Below are positions 1-13,000 of a stretch of 64,000 bases of DNA, piece after piece. The stretch is from contig NC_092591.1 of NCBI RefSeq assembly GCF_047663525.1, forward strand, positions 32,335,001 to 32,399,000, in the 5' to 3' direction. The translations under genes and the position numbers were made by a program. The DNA comes from Anas platyrhynchos. Its lineage: Eukaryota > Chordata > Aves > Anseriformes > Anatidae. Each line of letters starts with the position of its first letter. The stretch's first letter is position 1. The notes beneath the pieces are model-generated. The model saw nothing but the letters and a program-made list of their open reading frames with translations, was not told where the DNA came from and searched no databases.

Positions 1-3000
1 TTCTGTGAAATGAATAGTCAGGCCTTGATTTGCAAATCTCCTGGGAAACGTGCTGCAAAAGGCTTGCTAATTTACAAAAAAATCAAGTGATATTTTGCAA
101 AGGGTGTTAAAAAAACCTTTAGATTTTCTGCCAAGAGAGATTGCACTGTTTTAAATAGGTGTGGTTAAGCTAGTGCAAATCTTTAAGCTTAATTGAAAAT
201 CTGTTCTAAACAAAGGTACTTGTGGTTGTCATATATTATGTACTTGTATTAGTTTAAAGTACAAATATCTGGGCAAATTACTAAAGCAAGCATGGTCCTA
301 AAACCGACGCTTAACCCATACAATAGTGGCATTTCTTTGGTGAAATCTCTGCTATTCAAGAAAGGAAATGGTGGTCTTTGTATAAATGATACTGCTCAGC
401 TAACTCCCTCTAATAGGTTCAGACATTTTCTTTCTCCTCTGTACCTTGATGCAGCTTGAAGCCCTCGTTGCATAGTCTCAGTCATCCATAGGCTGGAAGG
501 CTTAATCAGGAGCAAGCTGGATATCTGCCTTATGGCTGTGGGTGCCAGGTCAGAGATGTATGTACTTGCAAGTAAGAGGAAAGATCATGCTGAGGGCTTT
601 ATCGCTCAAAGTCATTTACAAGAAATGGAGTTGGGAGAGGGCAGGTTGTTTGGTTGGCCCTGGTGGAGAAAGGGTCTGCTGAAGGTCAGCAGTGAGGATG
701 CTTGCTGCTGCAGTGGGGAGTGCCCACTGTCTGTTCTCAGCCAGTTTTCTGGCCCTGCAGGTAGACATACGTACTCAATTTACACTAAAAAGCCAGGTGA
801 GAGTGGTAGTGAAGATGTTGAACTCCCATCATGACTAAGCCGAGTGACCTTGGCTTAAGCATCCCCAGAATCAGCAAAGAGCAGCGGCATTGGCTGCCAC
901 AGGTCTTCCTCCTGGGAAAGGAAAGCAAAATCCTCGATTCTCTGGCAGTAAATGAATAGCAAATAGGTCCCTGGCAGTGAAATATAGCTGATAAATGGCA
1001 GCATTTAAAACCAGTGTGCAAAGTCATGTATTCAATGGAATGGATATTGATTTTGCTGTCCAGGGAAAGGTGTGAATTGACAGCAAAGAGTTGGAATGGA
1101 GTTTCCTATACGACAACCTGACTGTACAGCAACATGCCTCCCCAGAACGGGTGGGAGAAGGGAAAAGTATTTAACCTTGCATTGTTTGTCAGCCTGGTAC
1201 CATGATGCTTTTGTAAAAGTGAGATGAATCAGACTCAAGATGTGTATGTGTGCATGCACATACAGGAACTGAGTTTTCTGTGCAGTACGTACCCGTGGTG
1301 TTTGTGGGAAGGGGAGAACTCAGCATTGCCAGCTCGTGATTTAGCTTAGGGAAAGCTTTGCAGTCTTCTGGGTTTTAGAGGTGGGAGCTGACAAAACCAT
1401 ATACAGCACATGGACGCTTGGTGAGGAATGTGAGTTGTGTTTGTGGCTGTGAGGACCGTGGCTATGAGGACCGTGTCTGTACTTCGGAAAGCAAGAAGTG
1501 TGGAGGGCATGGGAGAAGAGCATGGGGTCACTTCACCTCTGTTGGATAACAGCTGCAGATGCCAAGGAAACCAGGCTTTTTCTGGAAAATTTGACTACCA
1601 GGTCAGAAAGTCTCCCTTGCTGAGGGATTGTGTTGCTTTGCAGACAGCAAAGTGTGACAGATCTCAGTGAACTGGGCAGAGGATGAACAGTCAGAGAGGG
1701 ACTGGTAAGTGTGCAGCGGCAGGTTACCATCTGTCAGTAAACTCCAAAGTCATTGAAAATTTGCATCTCCCTGGCAGCTGCTTTCATGGGGTATAATGCA
1801 GCACAGGGTTAGCACAGAAAAAAAAAAAGAAAAGTAATTATTGCTTCCTGTAGACTCTTCCTGTAGTGCGTGGTTCTGTTGACCTAATTTTCTCCAGCTT
1901 TTGTACTTGGTCCCGACCTGGGGTGCTGTAACCCCATCAGCCTTGCCCCAGGCCTCCAGCAGACTCAGCTCTACCATTGTCTCTTCTAAGCTGGGGTTCT
2001 TGATGCAGCTCTTAGACATGTCATTACAGGGACAACGTGTGCCTTCATATATATGTACATACACTGTTTGTTTGTGCCTGAGCCATAACCTACCAACTAC
2101 TTGTCCTGGATCCTTCCTTTAGACTCTGGGTGCGTCCTTTGTTCATGCCCTGAGAGGTGCTGCTAGTCCAGCTTTTTAATGCCATCCCTTCTGTCTATGC
2201 AGCACTTTTTTTTTTTTAACCTCCTTATGGTGACCGCTGCATAGCACTGCCATCTTTCTACCTGTTTTCTGTAGCTAGCACCAGCGGGGACAAATCTGCA
2301 GTCCAGTACACAGCATTGCTTAGAAATCCTCAGGCCAGCTCACAGGGAGCTGGTATACCAGCACGGCATGGCAAAACCCCTTGTAGAAATTCCCCGTGAG
2401 GCCAGCCCCATGTTAATTCAGCCCCCACGGGGCTTTTGGAGGTGAGCCGCAGTAGTAGGTGGGAAATCTCTCACACTGCACAACATGTGCCTGTTTCTTG
2501 GTGTAGAGTGTCCCTCCGCTTGTCTCACTGTGTAACTTGCTGACAAGGCTTCCTAGTGCCCTAGGGAGCCCCCTGCTTTCTGTCTTCATTTAGGTTATCG
2601 GGATCCACGAGCCTCAGGTGCTCCCTGCTTCTTAAGTGTGTATCAAGCTGCTGGCCTGTCTGTGCGCATATTTCTGTCATCTGAAACCATTTTCCTTACA
2701 GAGTGTAACCAGTGACTGTAGGGCAGGAGGCCTGCTCCTGAGCCCATCGGCCAGGCAAACAGTGAGGGCACTTTATGAAGGTCTCCCACACACCTTGCTG
2801 GCTGCACTCCTGCAGCGTGGCTCCTGAGGTCCTGGGAGGTACTCTTATTGCCATGGCTCGTCTGCCCAAAGGATCCTTCCCAAGCAAGGCCCTGTCGCTG
2901 CATTTTGGATTCTGTGGAGGGAGTGGCCTTACAAAGCCTTGTGGATGACTCTTAGGCTTATATTTATGTCCCTCCTGTTATCCCAAACTTCAAATGACTA

Positions 3001-4003
3001 CAGTCTTGTCCATGCTCTAGCATTTTGTTGGAGCAGGGCTTCTAGGCTGACTAGGCCAAATCCCACAGTTAACCGCTTTGATCCTGTAAGAGAAGGTGGG
3101 GGCTCTTACGTGACTAGAAGGGCTCCATCGTGTATGGCATAGAGCAAGTTGGATTCGCTGTCTTCCAGTTGAAGAGCTACTGGGTTTCAGAAGTTGTGGG
3201 AGGTGTACTTAGAGCGTCACGGTTATGACAGCTTAGTGTCTTCAGCAGTGGAGAGGTGATCCACGATATGTTGTTGACCTTCCCTGTTTGTGTGAGGTGA
3301 TTAGCCAGCCCTGGATTTACACAGCTTTTTAGGAAATGCATTGTGAAAGTTTGCCAAAGCATTGATGTTTTGCTAAACTTAGTAGCATTAGCTGTAAAAT
3401 TGAAGCTTTGGACTTCTCCGGTACAGACATAGTTGATCCAGCACAAACTCTTTTGTGAAAATTTACAAAAATATCCTCTGCATCTGCCCTTGTTCTGCAG
3501 TGACTGTCAGTGGGAAGGCTGTGTAGAGATTTATTTATAGGTAGAAAGAGCGAGAACCTTTCGCAAAGAAACTAAATGTAGAATACAGAGCAGTATTTTA
3601 CTTAGCATTACCTAGCGCAGGAAATGCTGGCAGGCACCACAAAGAGAATTGGTCTTCCCATTCCAATTCTTTGTTTAGTCACTTGGAGGTACGGTAACCT
3701 GATTTTATACACACAGTTGTATGTCTTCATTTCCTGAAAATCTCTCCATTCGTGGTGCCTTGCTTCAGTGCTAATATTGAATTGAAATGAATGGGAATGG
3801 GATATTCCAGAGCTATCTGGGTAGTGCAGTACTCCGTGTTCGCAAGTGATGATGTGCCTTTGTAATGAAGACATGAACTGAGCTAGATCTGCAGTCTCTG
3901 TGGGTCAGGAATCAGCACTGTCCTCCATGTTATGGGGGTGTAATGTATGCTGGATGGAATAGCGTCCTGCTGTACTGATGTATCTCTTCTTTGTTGTTTC
4001 AAG
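1..4003 (+). other. AMBRA1: AMBRA1 intron (window begins inside it)
   Basis: AT-rich, stop-rich sequence with no reading frame I can match to AMBRA1 or to any other family. It ends in the acceptor AG at 4002-4003. The exon it feeds starts at splice phase 2, so the upstream exon outside the window must end two bases into a codon. A 36-nt stretch at 761-796 has plausible splice signals but carries a stop in the phase needed. I see no RNA gene or clear transposon. Confidence 0.8.
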
Positions 4004-4096
4004 GGCCTTAAACTCTGGAGTTGAGTACCACTGGGACCAGCAGAACGAGAATGTCTTCGCTGTGCATTCCAGCAGCAGGAGCACCGAGCGGCCTGG
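4004..4096 (+). CDS. AMBRA1: AMBRA1 exon carrying the LIR region
   Basis: 93-nt exon between acceptor AG (4002-4003) and donor gtgagt (4097). It encodes about 31 residues from [16 protein letters not shown] to [10 protein letters not shown]. The mammalian counterpart holds the LC3-interacting motif WDQL that AMBRA1 uses in mitophagy. Here the fourth core position is Gln (WDQQ). The exon ends two bases into a Gly codon that the next exon completes with A. Confidence 0.95.
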
Positions 4097-7000
4097 GTGA
4101 GTCTCCTGAGTGTAGGTTAGAGTACGCTAACCCTTTCTGCTGTCTTCATTACATATGACAGCACCACTTCTTCCCCCTTTTTTTCTTTGGTACTGCTTTG
4201 TTGGGCCATCTGAAGTGCTGCTAGCAGCATTCAGTGCCCCAGGATGCTGCCAGTGATAGCGAAGTACATGTCATCCATGGCCTTAGCAGCATCCTTGAGA
4301 AAGCTGTGGAAGGAACATGTGGGGCTTGAAGCATCAAAGATACTCTGCAAAGTAAATGGTGCCTTTGAGGATAAACTGAAGAATGTGATGGTTTGCAGAA
4401 ATGAATGCAAATCCAACAGGTTGCCCTTGTGACTGATTTTCATCTTTTTGGTGTGTAGTCATGGGACAGTTGTTTCTCAGGACTAAACTCTGAAAATAAA
4501 GCTAAATCCCTTGAGAACCCTGCTGGCTGTTTCATCCAGTCTGCCCAGTGATGCACCCATTAGTTATCCTAAAGACGAAAGAAATAAGCAGCACCATGCT
4601 TATTTCCCCGGTCAAGAGTACTTCTCCTTAGGCCAACTGTTCTTGACAAAAGGGTGGCAGTCCTGTTTTTGAACTATGAGCTCCAAGATCCCAAGGAAGT
4701 TATGAGCCTGTGCCTGTTCTGTCCTACAGCCCTGGCCTGACTGCGGATGAATTAACAAGCAGAGATTCTTTCTCTGCCACATGAGTGGATATTGCCATTA
4801 CTTGCCTTTTTTGACAACGCATATCAGTCTTGTAAGCTGCTCCGAACAGCTTGAAGGGTGAGAGCTCCATCCCCTCTTTAGGGGACTAAGGTATCAGAGG
4901 CAGAAACACTGCTCGAGAATGAACCCTCTCCCTGTGAGAGGGCAAGATAAGCATGGTAGGTTTCAAAACCTTATGAAAGAATGTAGATTGTGATGAGGCA
5001 GTCTTTCCTAGAAACTCCTTACCATTCCCAGCACTTATAGCCAGAGGTCAGTTTTGGAAAGAGCATCCAAGCATTGCCAATATTCAGTTTTTGTAGTTGA
5101 ATACACTTCAACTGTTTGTCTCTGAGAAGAAGCTAATGAGCCTTGAGGCGGTTCCTGTTATTTACTTTGGAGAACAGAGAATTTCTCGTCTGACTGGAAC
5201 GAGCAGAAATGCCTGCCAGAGTGCATTCATGTGTGATGCTGACAAACTAGGAGGTCCAGAGGAGGGAAGGGATACAGGCTGTGTTCTCGGGACTGAAACT
5301 GTCCTGCTGACGTGCAGAGGGAAGTTGTGTGTGTGTTTATGGTCCTGCGCTGCATTTGTGTTGTCGACTTAACTCAGTGACCCCAAGAGCAAGTTGTTCT
5401 ACAGCCTGTGATACTGCAGGGATATCTATCTATGCCTGTCAGACACACTGCTTCTGTGGAAGGGTGAGTGGACTGAAAGCTTAAAACAGGAGACCAGCCA
5501 GCTGAAGCCAGAGGGAAGTCTGTATGTAAGTGCAGGTGGTGATTTCCTCCTGCCCCTTTCTGCTCAGTGGTTGGCAGGTGTGTGGTTGGAGTGGAGGCTC
5601 AGATGGATGCTTCCATCTTGCTGGGGCATATTGCCTCCAATGCTCCCGGTCTGATTTGTTTTTCTCTCTTTTCAGAACCAGCAGAGCCACATGGAGGACA
5701 GACAGGGACATGGGCCTGATGAATGCCATAGGCCTGCAACCCCGAAATCCCCCCACCTCTGTGACTTCGCAGGGTACCCAGACCTTGGCGCCTCAGCTGC
5801 AGAATGCGGAGACTCAGACAGAGAGGGAGGTACAGGAGCAGGAATCCGCCTCTGCAGGGACTGGGGAAGGTAGGAGCTCAATCAGTCACTTATTTGACAG
5901 AGTTTACTTGGTGGGTGAGGAGTTTTCACATAGGTTCCACATCATGTGATCCATTTGGACACTTACATCTCTTCAACAATGATTTGTCCAGCCTAATTTA
6001 CGTGTAGCCAGACCAAGATGATCAGTTCAATGAATCTCCATCCATACGAATAGAAAGGATGTCTTTTTCATGTGCTTTTACAGGGCAAAATGAGCTTCTC
6101 TCCAGATCATTGCATCTTTGTAAAGTCAGTTGTACTGGCATCACTCCTTACAAATCTCCTGAAATGTAACCATTAGTAAGGCTGCAGACTGCTAATAATC
6201 ATCCTTTCTGCCTCTGTTAGAGCTTGGCTTGGTCTTTCAACCTCTGCGCCTAAAACCCGTGTGGGTTTCACAAACTCAGTCTCTGGATACAAAATAAAAT
6301 ACTGTAAATTACTTCTTACAAAGCAGGTATGAGTATTCTGTTTACTATGATTGACAAAGACTGATGAGTGTCCAGCTCAGCTGTTCAAAAACATCTCTAA
6401 TGTTTTCCAGTCTCAGAAAATTTATCAGCGTGTAAAGAGCTGTGAGAAGCTGATGTGCAATTCCTTTATGGTAACAAATCACCAATTTTTTGAAAGCATG
6501 GTGATCTTGTCCAGGCTTCCTGTCTCTATTACTGTACCACGGTGCTTTGGTGCTCTGGACGCTAGGCTAGGAATGCATTGGGCACTTTATATATGGGAAG
6601 GGCAGAGAAAATCAGAGATGCAATTTTGAAAGTGTTGGTTCATGATGAACTCATTGGGCTTTGGAAAGCAGCCCCACGACTTACCTCTTTGTGCCTGTAT
6701 GCTTGAGCTCTGTCATTCTGGGAGATCCCTGTCAGCCTGCAACTCTTCCACAATTGCTGCTGTGCAGCATCCAGCATGTGGGATAAGGCTTTGTGTTTCT
6801 CTGATCTTGGCTCTTGTGTTCAAAGTTAAACGACAAATTCCTGACCTGTGGGGTTTCCCATCTGCTTATCTCAGCGGGACTGGGATTAACCTCTCTAGAA
6901 AGTTAATGCAGCTGAGGGCGTGTGAATTCGGCTGGAACATAGGATGTCTGGACAAGTGTCGATCTTGTGGGAACTGTTTCTTCCACTGAATGTAGTATGC

Positions 7001-10000
7001 GGACCGAGAACAGGGGTACGTAGGGTATGCAACAGCTGTGGGACCTTCCTGCATCAATGCAGCGATGGCTGATGCTGCAGCCTCTCTCTGCTCTATTAAA
7101 TCAGAGGAGTTCTCCAGTGGCTTCCTCCCACAGCTGCTGTTCTGCAGTCATCTGAAAGTTTCACGTCCTCATTCTCTTTAATTAGCCTTTCAATTTGCAG
7201 ATCTAGAACGTGGCTTGTAACTATACCTGTTAGTGAGATGAGGAAAGGTTGTTCTTAACTAGTGCCTTGGGCAAGTTATGCACAGTGGGACAAAACACAT
7301 AGCACGTGAAAGAAAAGGGGTGTAGATAGCAAGCAAATGATGGAGACTTCCTGTTGTCTGTCTCTTGCTTGGAAGAAGGTTGTCAGGTTCCATAACTGGT
7401 GTGGTCTCTGGCTCAGACTTACCATATATCCTTCCACAAGTGGCTTCACGTGCAAAATGGGCTGTCACTGCCCTGTCCACTATATGGATTCTCAGAACAA
7501 AGGAGGCTTTTTCCAGGACAGGCGCGTGCACTGGAGATGATTCATGCGTTTTGGCTGATCAATTATTTCACCATTTACATTCTCAGTGGAAATTCCTGTG
7601 CCAAAACAGGGAGAGTTAATGCATTTGAAGACGTGTGAAGAGATTAACTGTGAGGAGAGTTTAGGATCCAAATACAACTGTAATTATTGACAGAGGAATA
7701 GCATGAGGACCTGTTGTGAAATGGAAAGACAAGTTTGGATGGACTGGCTTGTTCAGCTACTTTGTCTACCACCTCAGGGACATGTGACATCAGTGGTATG
7801 GTTCATCCAAAAGTCCTATTGTTTCACATTAGAAGAGCTTGAGCCCTATTGAGCTTGCTGGGGCATTACATATACCTTTATTCCAGCATCATAATCTCTT
7901 AATACGCATGTAGTGCATTTAAACAGGTTAGATTAGATGCTGCTTTTGTGATGGTTAATTTGCCCACTGTATCTGCCATAACTCTTTGCCCTGTTGAAGG
8001 TAAACAGAGTTTCACTAATAGCAGGATCTAGATGCCAGGAATATTCAAAGAAAAGAAGTGTGCTACCACTAACTTGGTGTGTGACCTGGGGCAAACTATT
8101 AATCATCTATCAAATGGGAATAAATCTTCCCATACAGTGCACCAGGGGCTGTGAAGATTAATTAGTGTTTTGTATGGGGCTTTGAAGATGTAAATCGCTA
8201 TGTAAGGGCTTAGCAGTATTATCAGCAGCAAAATGGATAAATCAGATGTGATTCTGAGTGATGTAGAGGAAAGTGCTTTGGTTATCATCTCATCATGAGG
8301 AAAGGAATAAAAATCCCTGAATGTTGTCCTAAAAAATAAAAACAAAGACTGGTGCTACCCCCAAGAGTGGGCTTATGTCCTGCATCCTGTCAGCTCTACT
8401 TTTGCGGGGAGTTCTGGATCAGGGCATTTCTTGCAGATATGTGCTTACTGTACAGGAAAAAAAAAAAGGCAGAATTGCATCAGAAATCTAATTAAGCTCT
8501 GTGCTGGTATAAATAGTTTCCTTTTCTCATGCAAAGCTCTGCGGGGACTTTGCTGTTCTGATTATCTTTCTACCTCCTTTGGAGGAATGAGTATATGATG
8601 ACTTTATTAGAAGTGAATCCCTCTAATGTCTGTATCGTTTTGTTTTACAGCAGTTGATAGCTGCCTTGTGAGCTCTGCTCACCAGCCACACATGAACCAA
8701 GCAAAGTTAGATTTGTGTGGAAAGCTGAGAGGTACTAAGAAATTCCTAAACCAATGTTTCAGTTGTCTCCTACTTTCTTTTAAGCTGACAGACACAGTGG
8801 AAATCGTGATGGAGTTGTAACTTTGAGGCACTCTTAATTAGAAACAATCTGTTGGGCATTATACTACATTTTCCCTCGCAAATGGACAGTCATGATGGGG
8901 AAGGATGTGTATTCAACTGGCAAATTAAATCTCACTCGAAACCAGCAAGATTCTTTATGAGTGTTAATGACCTCTCTTTAACCTTTAGAAATAGTAACTC
9001 CCAGCCCAGATTGTGTCATGCTGTGGCTGACACTTGCTCAGACTGCTGAGGCGTGTGGAGTGTGCTGCAAGCAGCAGCAGCTGGCAGGGGATGGAGTTAT
9101 GGAAAGAAAAGGTGCGGCAGACCGAGGTGAAGGGGTCTTTGCAGACGCTTGCCCATTTGTATGCCCACGCTGTCCTTGGCTCTTAACAGTGTATTGATAG
9201 AGCTTCAAGATAATACATTTTTTAAAAAAGAAAAAAGGAAAGAGGTATTTCCAAAACTAGTAAAAATACCTGAGTTGCAACCATCATCTTAGTTCCCATC
9301 ATCTGCATTGTTTTTGGGGCTTAAAATTCAGATAGCTAGCTAAATGCTCATTGTGCAAGTAGACACCAGTTATGAACTGAAAGTGTAGCCATCACTGGGT
9401 TGCTACTTTGCCTGTCTTTGAGGAATCAACACATTGCCATGTAAAGTTTTTTTTAAAAACCTACTTGAATAGCTAAATTCCCTGGCCAGTACACATTTCT
9501 GTCCTGTCCAACTGCTTTCAGAGGCTGGTGCTTTTGGGAGGAAAAAGGGTTGTGGGATTCATTCTGTTCAAATAGTAGTGAAATGAGACCACATGCAGGT
9601 GAAACTTTCGTGGTACAAACAGAGCATCCTGAGGATGCCTAAGCAGCATTTAAGAGCAGAGTCAGTGTGCCTAGATGCAATATAATATGCGTGATCTGAG
9701 ACATTAGGAACATGTGCTGTAGCCTGCATGGGCAGGAATACTGTGACCCCAGCAGAGTCTCACGTGTTTCACAAAGAAACATGCTGGTTTGAATTAGCTG
9801 CACGCATTCCTGCAATGCTCTTGTCAGATGTAATGTGACTTTTTGGAGATTAGTGTGGGAACCACACAAAATGGGATCCAGGACACCACAGATCTATTTC
9901 CAGATCTGCTTCTTGTTCTCCAGGCAGAAACGTGGGTAGATCCCTTAACCTTTCATCTGTCTGTCCATCTGTAAAACGTCACGTGTCCTATGGAACTGCA

Positions 10001-13000
10001 AATCTGTAAAATGTTTTACAAGCCCTATAGAACTCTGAAGTTCGGTTTCTCTTTAAAACCCTCTGAAAAGTGCTCAATAAAAAATAACGTCGGGTACTGT
10101 GCAAGCCTTCGCACTGCTAAGTACTTCAAGTACCTTGCTCTCTTGGGATTAAATTATAGAGCAATTTTTAAACTCTAATTAGAAAAATAAGTTTCACTCT
10201 ACAAATCACCAAGGTGAGATGCTGTTAAGAAATTGGTTACAAGTCAAAGCAGTTGTGCCTTTTCTATGTAGATTAGCTACCTCAGAAGGGGAGCGTGAAT
10301 GTGCTGCTGAGCTAGGTTGGGGAGGAAAGTAACTGGTAGTATTTCTTCTTGCACTAAGAGAGATGTGATTATTTGTAGCTGGTTAGGCAGAGCTGTGACC
10401 CTCCCTTTCCTCTCCTTCTGCAAGGAGTGAATTAATTTAAAAGTGCTGATATTTTTATCTTTGAGCATCTGAATTAGTGGGTCAGCTCACACCTCAGAGC
10501 TGTTGTTCCATGTACTCTGAAGACTTAGATGTCTCTGCAGTTCTAACACTAATTTTGTAGCTTTGTTTGCAAGCATAGCTACTAACTACTGCTTGTTTTA
10601 GAAAGAGGAAGGCTGAGAATAGGAAAAGTTGAAGAGTGATACTAGCTGCAGATGAGCCAGCCTGATCTCACCCTTGCCTCTATGGGCTTTGCTCTATCAG
10701 GTGTGTGTTCTCCATTTCCACAGGTAACCTAGAACTTATGTCCTGTTGCCTGTAAGTGTGGCAGAGTTCACTTTGTTTAAGAATGGAAGTGTTCCTTATG
10801 CCCTGCTCCTTGTGTCTTATGCCCAGCTCCATTGAAAGGTTGGTGGCTGTTTTGCCCTTGTAGTCTTCCGTACCAAAGTCTTGTTTTGCTGGAGTGGTGT
10901 GGTAGAGGGCTTCTAAAGACAGATGCGTTAGCTAGAGAGTATCCTAGTTATCATTTCGTTAATTGTTGGAGCCAGTCACCTAGAGTGACAGAAATCCATT
11001 GGTCTGCGGGATAAGTTTTGGTACGTGTTTGTGAGATTTATGGGGTTCTGGAACTCTGGAGAGATTACTTTGGGAAGAGTATAAAATGGTTGTAGGAGCA
11101 GCACAGTAGACATAATAGTAATACTTGTGTTGTGGGAGGGAACAACGTGTGATGAGTTTCTGTGCTGTCAGGCACCGAATTTGAGTGTCCTTGGCCAGAA
11201 CTTGGAGACTTTTGAGATCACTGCCCTGTGATGGATTCTGACGTAGGGACAGCTGGGGCGGAGGACAAATTGCCGGGTCTTATGGTACTTCACACACAGC
11301 CTGTTTCTGGAACTGGTTAGCTCAGTTGTCTGGACATTGTCTCTGCATTATTTTTCTATTTTCCTGGCCCAAGAAGGTAGGCTTAGAAGAAAGTGAGTTG
11401 AGGATGAAGGATTTTACAGGGCTTGAAAGAAGAGAATGTAGTTCTGAGCATAAAATGAGAGAAGAGGAATTGCCTTTTCTGAGTGGAGAATGAGAGATGC
11501 TGTGTCACATGGATTATTCATCCCACACAAGCTCAGGTTATGCTTAAAACCCTTGGAGTCTGGAGAGAGAGGAAAAAAAAGTATCACCAGCACAGGTTTT
11601 TCTCTGTCCTGGTTTTGTTCAGCTGGTGGAGCAGAGAATGGAGTTCGGCCACTGCAGCAAGTTGGAATTTCTGGCGACCTCAGGTGTGGGTTTTACAGCA
11701 CTGCTGCTGTTTTGGGGAAGTGCCCATGTACGTAGCCTGAACCTCCACTAAATGGAAGTCAGCTTCCATTTCACTTGCACTGAGGGCTAGTGTGGTCTGC
11801 ATTGGCAGCATGGAGAAGAACATGTGTGGGAGGCTCCAGACAGTGGAAATGGTCTGTGCAGGAATCTGTGCTGTAGCTCAGCTCAAGGCAAATCACTCAG
11901 GAAGCTGTGCTCCTAACCAGTCAGCCAAAATTGGAACCTGAGGAGGGGGGAAAAGGGAGGACAGCTCCCCCAGCCCCCAGAGCAGAGGTGCTTTTGTGGC
12001 TCACTTCTGACCTTTGGTCTGTCTTGCTGACGTTTCCAATACTGCTGTCTCTCTGTCCCCATAACCTGAAGGCTTGGGACTTGCTGATTCCTCCTGTGGC
12101 ATCAGCCCTGGCCTGTTTTCTGAGCAGGCAGCCACCTCAACTGGCAAGTCCGCCACAACACATGGTAATTAAGGGGAAGGGAGCAGCAGGGGGTGCTGCG
12201 GTGTGTGCTGTCTGCATGGGCTCCCCTCGTGAAGCACATGTTTGTGATGTTAAGGGACATTGTCCAGGGACCCTTGCTGATTCACAGCTCCAGTTCTGTA
12301 TGGGCCAGTTCAGAGCAAGCGATCTGTCAGGAGCACAGTACCTGCTGGTCCAGGGCTTGCGTAGATAGGGCAGGCTGGCAAGCCTCTAAACCAGGTTGCA
12401 CGTCTTGGCTCTCTCAAGCTTCCTGTCTGGCCTGGCCAGATGGTTGTTAACAAAGTGCTTACGACTATGCCCTCAGAAGGAAACGACGACTGAATTCAAA
12501 ACCACGCTTCTCAAACCTTCCACTTACTCCTGCTCATGATTAATGCTCCTATATCCTCTGGCATTCATGTTTTTCACGCTCAAGTTTCCAGTCCTATAAT
12601 AGTCTCCTCTGTTCTCAGTCTTGTTCGTGCTGGTCAGCCTGGTTCCTAGCTCATGCACCAACCATGTCCTGGACAGGATTTCTCTGCTAGTTTTTGGCCA
12701 GGCTCTGCCCAGAAGGTCGTTCTTGCACGATCCGCTGGGCTCTGCTCCAAATTCTCATGTGGTTACTGGTGTCTGTGGTCTCGCTAATGCTCTAAATCAA
12801 GGAGCTGTGTCACTACTGTACGTATGGTTGATACAGCAGGCTTACTACATTGCTAGCAGAAAGGGACTTAGTCTGCTTGTGAGAATTAAGCTTGTTCTTG
12901 ATATCCACGGTATTTCTTCAGCAGGGCAGTATGTCAGCAGACTTGCTTGAAGATGAGATTAGCCTTACACTGGTGGAAGAAGCCAGTGGTATTTTGGTGC

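Noticed and set aside
761-796. 36-nt micro-exon candidate of AMBRA1 with splice-like borders
   Set aside because: In the phase demanded by the exon at 4004 it begins with TAG after one base, so it would stop translation.
11907-12368. 153-codon + strand frame in the AMBRA1 last intron
   Set aside because: No similarity to AMBRA1 or another family and no matching splice sites.
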